NCBI RefSeq assembly: GCF_001659605.2
Contig: NC_035173.2
Location: 10,807,065-10,871,064, forward strand
From: Manihot esculenta
Lineage: Eukaryota; Streptophyta; Magnoliopsida; Malpighiales; Euphorbiaceae
Reading direction: 5' to 3'
DNA length: 64,000 bases
Made by a program: the position numbers and the translations under genes. Below the pieces are notes generated by a model that had not been told where the DNA came from, did no database searches, and saw nothing but the letters and a program-made list of their open reading frames with translations. This document shows positions 1-10,800 of the stretch, one piece after another. Position 1 is the stretch's first letter. Each line of letters begins with the position of its first letter.

Positions 1-26
1 TCCAAGCGCTGAGAGAAGACAAGAGG

Positions 27-535
27 ATGAGTCAGAAGCAAAATCAAAAGCCAAAGAAGCTAGTGTATAAAGGAGATTGCAAAAGTTACTCAGTCTTTCG
101 AAGAAGGGATGACAAAGGTAAGTATGAGAATTACACTCCACTAAGTGACTCACGGATACATATTTTAATGTGGATAAGGAAAAATGATAAGAAATTCATA
201 TGTCCTCCCAAGCTCAACTTTGAGAAAGCTAGAAGGCAAGATAGGATCAAGTACTGTCATTTTTACGAAGACTACAAATATACAACGGAGGATTACCGGC
301 AGCTGAAAGACGAGATTGATAGATTAATAAGGGATGACACACTTTAAAATTTTGCTAGAAAGAATAGAGAAGAGAAGAGACTTGAATCTGAGGTAACAAC
401 TCCTAAAACTACCCCTAACAGTGAACCTATAGGGGTTATACATGTAATTGAAGGAGGACCCAACGATGGCAAAGGGAAAAATAAACGCTTTGTAGAAGAC
501 GTCCTGTCAGTTGAGCAGGAACCATAAGCCAAACA
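27..535 (+). pseudogene. gag C-terminal fragment of the Tat-like element
   Basis: An open stretch of 106 codons (27-347) reads like the gag tail of plant gypsy elements: a Y-T-P-L motif, a P-P-K-L segment, then a C-H-F-Y-E-D-Y run followed by the D-E-I-D-x-L-I helix. After a stop at 345-347 the same frame continues as protein-like sequence, with a G-V-I-H-V-I-E-G-G-P motif typical of the gag-protease linker, to about 525. No intact product is possible. The upstream part of gag lies outside the window. Confidence 0.65.
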
Positions 536-576
536 GGAAGTAAGGTTCAGACCTATAGACGATGCGATAGGATTTT

Positions 577-755
577 TTCAGATAACCCGCTGGTCGTTAA
601 CATCCATTTTAACAAGTGTATGAGGTGAGGCGAGTCTTGGTAGATACATGTAGTTTCATTAATCTCCGCAGCTTAGATGTTTTTAATAAATTAGGCTTGA
701 ATAAAAATAATGTTGTTAAAGTCTCCTATCTATTAGTGGGATTAGAAGATAAGAC
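577..755 (+). pseudogene. Protease region, 5' half, of the Tat-like element
   Basis: Degenerate sequence between the gag tail and the insertion. The last part reads as a protease-like segment ending in L-L-V-G-L-E-D-K, directly before the target duplication AAGAC. The frame resumes at 5404-5408 on the far side of the inserted LTR. The catalytic Asp motif is not cleanly readable. Confidence 0.45.
751..755. repeat. Target-site duplication AAGAC, left copy
   Basis: AAGAC directly precedes the TG terminus at 756. The identical AAGAC follows the CA terminus at 5404-5408. This 5-bp duplication is the normal footprint of LTR-element integration and defines 756-5403 as one insertion unit. Confidence 0.85.
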
Positions 756-1870
756 TGTAACGACCCGAAAATTGGACCGCTACCGGCGCTAGGATCCAGG
801 TCGGCTTAAGGCCGTCGGGACCCGTAGCAAGCCTGACATGAAATCTGTAAACATGTTTAATCCCATACATGATCAACAACATACAAAAAAAATTAAAACT
901 TTTCTTTCATTCATACACCAAACTCAACCTGTGCATGCACTGTACATAGTCATAATCGTAATCATGACCCCTCTATGGGATCTCATCAATGCCCCAATGG
1001 GCAAAACAACATATGTTGAGTTGGTTTACATAATCATCATAAAACATCTAAGATCATGTATTAAAAGGGATACCTTATACATAAAGTCAAGCACAATTTC
1101 TAATCCTCAATATCATTATATACATTACTATTCATAACTTTACATCATTTTACAATTTATCATGTCCACACTATCTATTACATAGACACGACTTCAATAC
1201 TCTTGCTGACCTCCTGGTCTACCCTGTACCTGCAAACCTGGGGAATTTGGGAGAGGGGTGAGCTACTAGAGCCCAGTGAGCAGAATAATAAAACATTTAA
1301 AACATATGATAACATGGAATGCATCACATCACAGCTAATCATATCAAGGATGAACTTGTCACCAATAGCCCTCTACATGGTCCAACTGTGCCAGAACGTA
1401 GAATGGGTCCTAGTCTTTCTCTTACATAACATAGCATAACATAACAGTCCAACTGTGCCAGAACGTAGAATGGGTCCTGGTCTTTTTCTTACATAGTGCC
1501 AGCGAACGTAGAATGGGTCCCACTGGTCTTACATTCCGTACCGTACATATCACATCGTCACATCATAGATCGAGGGCTATGGATCATCCAACGTTCATCC
1601 ACATCAATCAACAATAAAGTATGCAATGCAACATATTCGTGAATTCTAATGCAAACAACCTAGTATATCTCATGGCATTCATGATGCGTGAATCATGCTC
1701 AAGCCTTATAATTGATTTGCTTAAAAATGTAAAGGTTTATTCTACTCACCTCTGGATAGCTCTGACCAGACACTGGGGCAACAGACTCACTGCTGGGGTC
1801 CTCGGTTCCTCGGGTCCTAACCTACACAGGTGGACTCAAATGAGGGACCAAACAACTAGAACATAACTCT

Positions 1871-1875
1871 AAAAA
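1871..1875. repeat. Target-site duplication AAAAA, left copy
   Basis: AAAAA precedes TGTAACGACC at 1876 and is repeated at 4157-4161 right after ATTACA. Being homopolymeric it is weaker evidence than a mixed sequence. However, the outer LTR aligns to its relatives without a gap when this insertion is removed. Confidence 0.65.
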
Positions 1876-4156
1876 TGTAACGACCCGGAAACCGGACCGC
1901 TACCGGCGCTAGGATTCAGGTCGGCTTAAGGCCGCCAGAACCCGTAGCAAGCCAAACATACATCCTGTGAACCTGTTTAATCCCATACATGGTCAACAAC
2001 ATACAGAAAAATTAAAAACTTTTCTTTCATTCAAACATTTCTTTGCCAAGCCTAGCCTGTGCATGCACAACCATAACATAAGCCCCTCATTGGAGTCCTC
2101 ATCAAATACTCCAATGGGGTAACATAACATAACATAGGCTTGGATTACATAGGCATCATAAAAACATTATATCTCATACAAGACCATGTGTACAGGGAAT
2201 TCAACAGACTCTAGTCAAGCACATTATCAACTTACATTACATTACATCTCATACTTTTACATTACCAACAAACCATGTCCACAGCTAAGCTATTACATAA
2301 ACTTCTCTTACTCTGCTGACTTCTCTATCTACTCTGCACCTGCAAGACTGGGGTTAGGGGAGAGGGGGTGAGCTATAAAGCCCAATGAGCAGAAACTAAA
2401 AACATTTGCTTTAATTCCTCCATTTTTAGGTATATTATTATTCATTTTATTATTATTATTATTTAACTTTTTGTTTCTTTTTCTTATTCATGCTTTCATG
2501 AAATGCAACACATCACAGCTAATCACATAAAAGGATGGTATTGTCACCATTAGTCCTCAACATCTCCAAATGCCAGGGGCGTAGAATGGGCCTCACTGGT
2601 CTTTCTCTTACATATCATAACATTCTAAAATGCCAGGGGCGTAGAATGGGCCTCGCTGGTCTTTCTCTTACATAGTGCCAGGGGCGTAGAATGGGCCTCG
2701 CTGGTCTTCCATAACATATCATCATAACATAACATTAGAGGACTATGGATCACCCAACAACCATCCACATCAACATCAATTTATGCAATGCAGCATATTC
2801 GTGAATTCTAATGCAAACATCCTGAAATATTGCATGGCATAATGATGCATGGGCAATGCTTTATGGTTCATTCATTTATTCATTTACTTTACTTTAAAAC
2901 TTAAGGGGTTGTCCCACTCACCTGGTAACTGAAGCTTTAACAACGAACTCTGAACGACTATCTCACAACCGGGGGTCTCGGTTCCTCGGGTCCGAACCTA
3001 CACAGGTGGACTCAAATGAGGCACCAAACAACAAGAACATAACTCTAAACATACCCCCAAAAACCTCCTAAAAACACCTCAAAACACTCCTAGGAAGCAT
3101 GCAAGAAAAGGCTGGACAGGGCACTTTCGGCGGCACCTTCGGCGGCCGGAAGTCCCTCCAGAGCCGAAAGTCAGGCAGGTTCGGCGGCACCTTCGGCGGC
3201 CGAAACTGCCAGACAGAGGCGAAACTCATGCATGTTCGGCGGCACCTTCGGCGGCCGAAAGTCTCGGACAGAGCCGAAACTCCAACTTTCGGGGGCAAGC
3301 TTCGGCAGCCTAAAGCTGCCTCTCAAGCCATGTTCGGCGGCCGAAACTCCCTTCGGCTGCCGAACCTGGTTTCTGCCAAAAGGGCAGAAACTTGGCTCCC
3401 TTAAGCATTTTTGCCTTCAAACTCACCAATCATGCATAACTCGTTCTAAAACATGCATAAACACCATACATCACACCTAGGGGTCTCAAACTATCAAATA
3501 CCCCAACTACAACACTTCAACACACACAAACAACATACATTGATCATCAAAACCATAAACTCATCAACAAGCCTAAACATGCATCTCTACCCATAAAACA
3601 ACTTAAAACTTACTTAAAACATATAAGGAGCTTAAGATCGGCTCTTACCTCTTGAAGATCGAGAGGGAGACGACCTAAACTTGGAGATCCACGAAAATGA
3701 GCTCCTGAGTTCCCAAAGCTCTAAAACTTGGTTTAAATGCTTGAAACTTGCAAATGTGAGTTTAAAACTCAAGGAAAATGGAAGAGATTTGGAGGAAGAA
3801 CACAAGGTTTGCAAAAAGGAAGGTCGGAAGCTTGCTGTGGCCGGAAATGGAAGAAAACCTCGCCCATTTCGGCTAAGGGTCCCTTTTATAGTGGCTGGCC
3901 AGGCCACGTTCGGGGGCCGAAAGTGCCTCCGCATCCATGCAAATGTTCGGCGGCCGAACTTGACTTTCGGCGGCCGAACCTGGGTTTTCCTCCAATGCTG
4001 TTTTCATGCAAAAACTCATTTAGTTTCATACTTTAAAACATTAAAATTCATGAAAACATTTTATAAAACATGTCTTTACCCTTCTAGAAGTTCCCGACAC
4101 CCGAAATTCCACCGGACGGTAGGAATTCCGATACCGGAGTCTAGCCGGGTATTACA
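1876..4156 (-). mobile_element. Solo LTR (inner), full length, nested in the outer LTR
   Basis: It is 2281 bp and runs from TGTAACGACCCGGAAACC to the complement of the start TGTAATACCCGGCTAG (read on the plus strand as CTAGCCGGGTATTACA). Both ends match the termini of the intact chromovirus LTRs at 25962-28189 and 33538-35846, in reverse orientation. The promoter-proximal and leader blocks rich in TTCGGCGGCCGAA lie at about 3100-3370 and 3900-3990. There is no coding region or primer site, so it is a solo LTR. It is diverged from the 25962 copy but clearly the same family. Confidence 0.82.
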
Positions 4157-5109
4157 AAAAACATCCCCCAAAAACCCTTTAAAACTCCTCAAAACATCCA
4201 TGCAAAAACATGCAAAGGAAGGCTGGACAGGGCACTTTCGGCGGCAGGTTCGGCGGCCGAAAGTCCCTCCAGAGCCGAAAGTCAGGCAGGTTCGGCGGCA
4301 CCTTCGGCGGCCGAAACTCCCAGACAGAGGCGAAACTCATGCATGTTCGGCGGCACTTTCGGCGGCCGAAACTCCCAGACAGAGACGAAAGTCTTCTTTC
4401 GAGGGCAAGCTTCGGCAGCCGAAGGCTGCCTCCACAAGCATGTTCGACGGCCGAAAGTTCCTTCGGCTGCCGAACCTGGTTTCTCCCATAGTGGCAGAAA
4501 CTCAGCTCTTCTATGCACATTTGCCTCCAAAACTTTCCAATCATGCATAAACCTATTCTACAACACACATACACAAGCATACAAGCTCTTAGGGGCTTCA
4601 AACCATCAAAAACCCCAACTACAACACATCAAACAACTCACATTGCTCATAACACACATAAAACCCGTAAACCTAACCATAAGCTAAACATGCATTCTAC
4701 CCCATAGATCTACTTAAAACTTACTTAAAACATGCAATGAGCTTAAGATCGGCTCTTACCTCGTGGAGATCGAGAGAGAGACGACCTAAACTCGGAGATA
4801 GGAGGGGTTGAGTTTCCTTGAACCTCAAAGCTCTAAAACTTGCTCAAAACTTGAAAATCTTCAAAACAAGGCAAAAACTCATGAAAATCTTGAAAGATCT
4901 GAAGGAAGAACTCAAGGATTGGTGAGGGACGGTGGATAGCTCACCTTGGCCGACAATGGGGAGAAAAGCTCACCCGTTTTCGGCTAAGGGACCCTTTTAT
5001 AATGGCTGGCCAGGCCACGTTCGGGGGCCGAACATGCATGCCTTTGGGAGCGCTTTTAGGCCCCCGAAAGCATAAGTGAGGGAAGTCCAGGTTCGGCAGC
5101 CGAACCTGA

Positions 5110-5403
5110 TGGAACAATTGGTACTCACTCTCACCAGACTATTCCCTTAAAGTGGGAGGTCAAGGGTTCGAGTAGTGGGGGAGGCGACCTAATTTCCAAA
5201 GGGAAATTTGGGCCAAATCCACTTGGGGAAGGATGCGATGCGAGAACCCAAGGGGACAAATCCTGCCAGGAACCCGTGAGGGTGAATGGATGTTAAAAGC
5301 TGTTCATGACGCCAGTGAAAAGCCCGAGGTGGCACAGGCCAGGCGAGGGATAGCCCTGGGCCATGAACGGTGACAGTGCCGGTGAAAGGGCCGGGCTGTT
5401 ACA
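5110..5403 (-). repeat. Divergent 5' (U3) end of the outer solo LTR
   Basis: Read on the minus strand this begins TGTAACAGCCCGGCCC, whereas the sister LTRs begin TGTAATACCCGGCTAG. The rest of the outer LTR is homologous to them. On the plus strand the block has GGTTCGAGT at about 5164-5173, resembling the B box of an RNA polymerase III promoter. I could not find a convincing A box or a tRNA fold, so this may be coincidence. The block may mark a distinct subfamily whose U3 was replaced. Confidence 0.5.
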
Positions 5404-5408
5404 AAGAC

Positions 5409-5695
5409 CATGGCAGTATTGGGTACCATCAACCTCCCCCTTGTGTTGGGTGATGAGAAGCATAAGTAGGAGCTGTATGCGGTGGTAGATATCTCGCTTA
5501 CATACAATGTGATACTTAGTCGTCCAGTTCTAAACTGTCACGGTATAATTATCAATATGAGTACTATGTGTCTTAAGTTATCAGCTCCAGAAGGATTAGC
5601 TGTAGTTCGAGGCAATCAGAAGTCAACCCAAGAATGTTACAGGCACTCCACAAAAAGTCTCGAAAAAGCAACAATGCCCATTGACTTGCTATAGG
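5409..5695 (+). pseudogene. Protease region, 3' half, of the Tat-like element
   Basis: This continues the protease interrupted at 755. It begins M-A-V-L-G-T-I-N-L-P and goes on through an in-frame TAG to V-V-D-I-S-L-T-Y-N-V-I-L-S-R-P, the typical tail of gypsy proteases in which the Y-N-x-I-L-G-R-P block is conserved. It ends in a stop at about 5692. Confidence 0.65.
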
Positions 5696-5781
5696 AGCCT
5701 GATTTCCACATAAAACTAGAGCTAGCAGACCCAATATAAGAGGTCCAGCTAGGTAGGGATCAAAAGACACGATTTGGTACT

Positions 5782-6899
5782 ATGTTAACTAGTGAAATAA
5801 AGAATCGTTTAATAGAATTACTAAAAAGAAAAGTGACCACTTTTGCTTTGTCGCCAGAAGATGTGACAGGAGTATACCTGACTCTTATCACCCATAAGCT
5901 GTCTATCGATAAAATAATAAAACCGGTACAACAAAAGAAAAGAAAGTTTGCACTGAAGAGGCAACATGTAATTAAGGAAGAGGTTAATAAGTTGTTAAGT
6001 ATAAGATTAATAAAGGAGGTCCAATATCCTATATGTCTCGCCAATGTAGTACTAGTAAAGAAGACCAATGGAAAATAGAGGATATGCATGGATTTTACTG
6101 ACTTGAACAAAGTATGTCTAAATGACCATTACCCACTCCTATCTATCGACAGGTTAGTGGACTCAACCTCGGTCATACAGTGGTTTCCTTTCTTGATGCC
6201 ATTTTAAGTTATTACCAGACCATGATGGACAGTGAAAATGCAGAAAAGAGGGCATTCATTACTGATCTAGGAGTTTTCTGCTATAAAGTGATGTTGTTTG
6301 GACCAAAGAACGCAGGGGCGACTTACTAAGGGCTAGTGTTAGGCATATTTAAAGACATAGTAGGGTCAACAGTTGAGTTATACGTGGATGACATGGCGGT
6401 AAAGAGTCGATCATTAGAAGATCATTCAGATGATATCTAAAAAGTTTTTGATGTACTGGATAAGGTAGATATGAAACTAAATCCTGAAAAATGCACATTT
6501 GGGGTAAAAGTTATAAAGTTTTTAGGGTATATAGTATCAGAAAGAGATATAGAAGCAAGCCCTGAAAAATTTAATGCCATCCAAAGTATAGAGGTATTGA
6601 AAACCATAAACGATGTGCAGAAGTTGAATAGGTGGATTGCAACCCTTGGCTGGGTTATATCATGCTCAATTAGGAGGTGTCTCCCATTTTTTAAAACTTT
6701 AAAAGGCAAAAATAAATTTGTATGGAGGGAAGAGTGTATAAAAACATTTAAAAGTCTGAAGACTTTGTATCTTCTCCGTCTTTGATAAGTTCGCATATTG
6801 AAGGTGAAATATTATATTTATATTTATCTGTGATGCAGATAACTGTAAATTCTATACTCGTTCAAAAGGAGAGGAGCAAAGCTCAATCTATATATAGAT
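5782..6899 (+). pseudogene. Reverse transcriptase / RNase H start of the Tat-like element
   Basis: Residues read P-V-Q-Q-K-K-R-K-F, then the E-V-N-K-L-L and V-L-V-K-K-T-N-G-K blocks of gypsy RT. A stop at 6076-6078 is followed by C-M-D-F-T-D-L-N-K, frameshifted palm sequence with Y-V-D-D-M near 6380, and an open stretch (6471-6785) carrying M-K-L-N-P-E-K-C-T-F-G and F-L-G-Y-I-V-S. The connection domain (W-R-E-E-C) leads to the first strand of RNase H at about 6815-6899, where similarity ends. There are several stops and frameshifts; no protein is possible. Confidence 0.75.
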
Positions 6900-7467
6900 T
6901 ATGATTTTCGGTCAAAATTAAGGGGTGGTGAATTGAACTGCTGTGATTAATTTTTTTTTAAATAGATAATTTAATTTTAAGATATTCACACATGATTATC
7001 TATGTTTTTCCGACCCATTATTTTTGCTATTGCCTTGATCTCCTTGAAGTCCATTAGACTATATAATTATCTAAATTTAGTTTAATTTATTTTTTCCTAT
7101 CATAAATTTGTGCATTTATAATCCTATTTCACCTTTGTATTACTTTTAAAATTTATTGATATTACACATCAAATAACACATATTCATAATTTAATTTTTA
7201 AAAATTTATTTCCTCTTTAATCAATTAAAAGAAAATTCAAGTCCACTTAAACTACATAACTGGATTATTTTATAATTTAATTAATATCTAATTACCTAAA
7301 TTTAATTTAAATAAATTTATACTTTTTATAATAACATATTTTAATATTTTTATTCTTATTTTATCTTTTGAATTATTTTTATTTTATTGTTATTATAAAT
7401 TAGATATAATTTTATTTTTAAAATAGATTAAAGTTAAATTAGGAGCATGGCACGGGTAATATTTTAG
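6900..7467. other. AT-rich spacer between dead element and MRD1 gene
   Basis: Very AT-rich sequence with poly-T and ATTT runs and no coding signal. It probably contains upstream promoter sequence of the gene starting at 7807, but I recognise no specific motif beyond the TATA box listed next. Confidence 0.5.
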
Positions 7468-7480
7468 TATATATATAAAA
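7468..7480 (+). promoter_or_regulatory. TATA box candidate of the MRD1-like gene
   Basis: TATATATATAAAA lies about 330 bp upstream of the first coding bases. It is followed by a leader with CCGCC/CACC-rich sequence (7610-7770), typical of a transcribed plant 5' UTR. Position and composition fit a core promoter with a start site near 7500-7515. There is no direct proof. Confidence 0.4.
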
Positions 7481-7806
7481 TGCGGTTTTGTAGCAATTTA
7501 CATATATTTTTAATGCCTTGATTAGGAAAAAGCCCGTAATTCTATCCCTGGATGTCTAAACATTCAAAACAGTAGAGTTCTTCCAGAAAAGGAACAAACA
7601 CACGCACAGAAGAGAGCACCACAGCCGCCCCAGCTAACCTGATCCTTCGCTCGCCTCCAGCCTGTAGTACACAGCACTAAGAAGAAACAGCCGGAGCCAC
7701 CGCCATTACTATCTCTACTGCCACCACTGCAAACTGCTTCCTGATTGTCATCAGCCTCGTCCCAGCTGACAGAAAAAGCTCTATTAATTAGAAGAGAGAA
7801 AAAGAG

Positions 7807-10800
7807 ATGTAAGTAGTGATATGTTTCTATTATCTTTCATTAATTTAAAATTTAATCAATTTGGCTTAATATAGCATTTAAATTGCTTGTAATATTAGGC
7901 AATTCATAAACTTACCCTTTTTCTTCATCCTAATATGTTCTCAGTAACCTAGAGTGTTTCCCATGATTCTCCTGATGGTTTTTTCGTTTTTGGTTTTAGG
8001 TCCAGAATTTGTGTGAAGAATTTACCAAAATATGTGGCAGAGGATCGCCTGCGGGAGGTTTTTTCACAGAAGGGAGAAATTACTGATGCAAAGCTAATGC
8101 GAACCAAGTACTCTTACTCTTTTTCTTTGCTGAATTCTATTTATTGTTAGGTTTTCTAATTGTTTTGCGAAGAATTCCTTTTTATTGGATTCCTCTAATG
8201 TGGTTTTTTATTTGTGTGTTTAAGAGATGGTAAGAGTAGGCAATTTGCATTCATTGGGTTTCGAACTGAGTCTGAAGCTGAAGAAGCTATCAAATATTTC
8301 AACAAATCTTTCCTTGATACTTCTAGAATTACTTGCGAGGTGTGTAATTCATCTTATTTTCCCTTTGGATTGCATTGGATTCACGAATTTGAATATAAAA
8401 TATGGACATCAAATGTTAGATTTGAAATTCATGAATTTGAAAATATCTTGTTTGGATGATAAGAAATTTTTCAAATTTTGAACTTAAAATGAAGGGGAGT
8501 ATTCAACAAAGAAATTTCTTTTGTTAGGTTGAGTATGAATTTCAAATAAATAGTTAGTATTGATATTTCAAATCCTTACTTTTTTTTTACTTCTATATTG
8601 GATCTGATTGAATTCCAAATTCGTATCTTTTTAATCCTCCTAAACAAGGACTTCATTCAAATCCAAATTTATGGATTTAAATTCTTCAATCAAAACAGAA
8701 CATTAGTCTGCTTTATTTGAAGTATGTCTTCTTGTTTAAGCTTGCAAAAGGTGGGGTTTACTTGGATACCTACTGTAGTTTGATTAAATACTAATAGAAT
8801 ATGAAAGCGCTGCATTCATTTGAGACTATGAATTTGAATTGGGATATAAACTCTATTGCTTTCATCCAGATTGCTCATAAACTTGGAGATCCAAATATTC
8901 CTCGTCCTTGGAGTCGGTATTCTCAAAAGAAAAAACAGGATGTGACTGAAAGTGGAAATCCAGTTGATGATTCTAGAAATTTGAGCTTAAAAGGCCCTCA
9001 TGTTGAAAAGAAGACTAATAAAAAGGAGACTGAGAAAAATGATCCCAAACTGGAGGAATTTCTTCAGGTCATGAAGCCACGAGCTAAGTCAAAAGTGTGG
9101 CAAGATGACACTTTGATTGCTCCCACTTCTGACAAAAATGTTGGAGTCAGTAAGAAGGAAACTCAAGCTGAGAGGAAAAGCAGAGAGAAGGAAGTTTCAG
9201 TAGATTCTGAATTAAATAAAATTTCTATTCATGATGGTGACAAGGCACAGAATCTCGCTCATGATGAAGTTATTTCAGATATGGATTACTTCAAGAGTAG
9301 AGTGAAGAAAGAATGGTCAGATTCAGAAAGTGAAAGTAGTGAGAATTTTGATGATGATGAAGAGGATGATTCTCTGAAAAAAAGGCTTCAAAGTAAGGAA
9401 GTTAAAAGCATAGATCAGAATGCACAACATGATATTAGAGGTGTTGCCCCAGTGGAGGTGGAAGAGGAACCTCCTTTTGTAGGTTCTGACGGTGAAATCC
9501 TTGACCCTGAGAATCCATCTTCCAGTTCACGAGAGGAATATCTCGAGACAAGTCGTCTTTTTGTCCGCAATCTGCCATACACGGCAACGTATGCATGCTA
9601 GTACTTTCTCTTACATCGTGCCTTTTGCAACTAATGTGCTGTCAGATACATGAAAGTAGTTAATTAATTTTCCATGCTGCTGTTGATTGTTTTCTGTTGT
9701 TCAGTATGTAGTTAGTATTTTATTTTTTGTTTCCTAGCTCTCATCAGGTTTTTGGTGTAATAGAGAGGATGAACTGGAAGAGCACTTCAGCAAATTTGGC
9801 AATCTCTCTCAAGTCCACCTTGTTGTTGATAAAGATATGAAACGATCCAAGGGAATTGCCTATGTTCACTACACACTTCCAGAGTGTGCGAAAAGGTACT
9901 TGTGGGTGAATGCTTAAACCAGTCACCTTTTTGTATTAATGATGATATTTGAGTGTTGCAAATTTCTCATTTGAGCCCTTTCTATTATATCCTTTACTGA
10001 TTCTCTATATGCTGTAATTCTTCCTTATCCTGTTACTGCATTCTCTGCTTCCTTTAATTGTGAAGCTTGTTAAGCATAGCTATCTACTGCATTATAGGGA
10101 AAAACAAAACTCTTTAGCTTGTGTATTTATTTTTGAGGTTTGAAGCTTCTTATACAATAATGAACAAAATTTTAGCATAATCACTTTGGTGATAGGTGGT
10201 TCTTTATTAATATAGAATGCAAGAGTAATACTTATTCATTAGTTTTATTTATTTAAATCATAATATTCTGTCTTGTTAAGGTGTGCTTTAAGAACTGATA
10301 GTGTTGTTCCATTGCAAATTGGAGGTAATGGTTAATTAGTTTTCTAACAACACAAGGAGGAGGCTGTGTACATCTTGCTTGAGTTGGGTCATGCACCGGG
10401 TCACTCATGTTAGCATTATGGTTGCTAATTGCTTCTAGTTTGAAGGTCTAATTTGTGTGATTATGCAGGAGATTTGTTGACACTACTTCTAAGTGAATCC
10501 ATTTGGATTTTATTTTTTTAATTTACTTATTCCAATAATTGAATCAATTGTTGCATACTGACATTGGTGATACTTCTTGAAGGAAAAATATGCTGGCTTT
10601 CCAAGAGTTGCACCCTGCTCTTTTATTTATTTTTATTTTATTCAGATAAGGTAATTGCATAGTTTTTATGCAGGGCTTTAGAAGAATTAGACAATTCAAT
10701 TTTCCAAGGCAGATTGTTGCATGTCATGCCAGCAAAACAGCAGAAAATATTGGTCAAACAAGAGTAGGACACTTTACTGCCTCGTTCTCTTTTTCTTTAG

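Larger units (their letters stand above)
756..5403 (-). mobile_element. Solo LTR of a chromovirus relative (outer), interrupted by a second solo LTR
   Basis: This unit starts TGTAACGACCCG and ends GGGCTGTTACA, with AAGAC on both sides and no internal coding region. Without the nested 1876-4156 LTR and its AAAAA duplication it is about 2.36 kb, the size of the chromovirus LTRs at 25962 and 33538. Segments 756-1875 and 4162 to about 5109 match those LTRs in reverse orientation, including the TTCGGCGGCCGAA-rich blocks. The last 0.29 kb, which is the LTR's 5' end when read on the minus strand, is unrelated to them. It looks like a solo LTR left by LTR-LTR recombination. Confidence 0.8.
1..6899 (+). 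mobile_element. Decayed Ty3/gypsy element, Tat-like, split by a 4.65-kb insertion
   Basis: Conceptual translation gives, in order, a gag C-terminal region, a protease C-terminal region, reverse transcriptase and the first part of RNase H, all on the plus strand. The order and wording resemble the Tat lineage of plant gypsy elements. Many stops and frameshifts interrupt every domain. The 5' end lies outside the window. The 3' end fades out near 6899 inside RNase H, so integrase and the 3' LTR are missing. Removing 756-5403 plus one AAGAC copy makes the protease frame continuous, which shows that the insertion came later than the element. Dead copy. The lineage call is moderately sure. Confidence 0.75.

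Noticed and set aside
838..1137. ORFs at 838-1137, 1203-1439 and mirror ORFs at 27367-27999 and 34963-35657
   Set aside because: They lie within LTR sequence (U5 side) and show no protein-like conservation; chance frames.
3068..4607. Overlapping ORFs on both strands with F-G-G-R / R-R-P-K / S-A-A-E repeats, also at 26130-27182 and 33710-34778
   Set aside because: They are translations of the TTCGGCGGCCGAA palindrome arrays in LTRs, open in several frames because the repeat lacks stops. They have no start context or homology and lie inside LTRs.
5110..5403. Cassandra-type TRIM with an embedded 5S rRNA
   Set aside because: GGATGCGATGCGAG superficially resembles the start of a 5S gene, but the conserved internal promoter boxes of 5S rRNA are absent.
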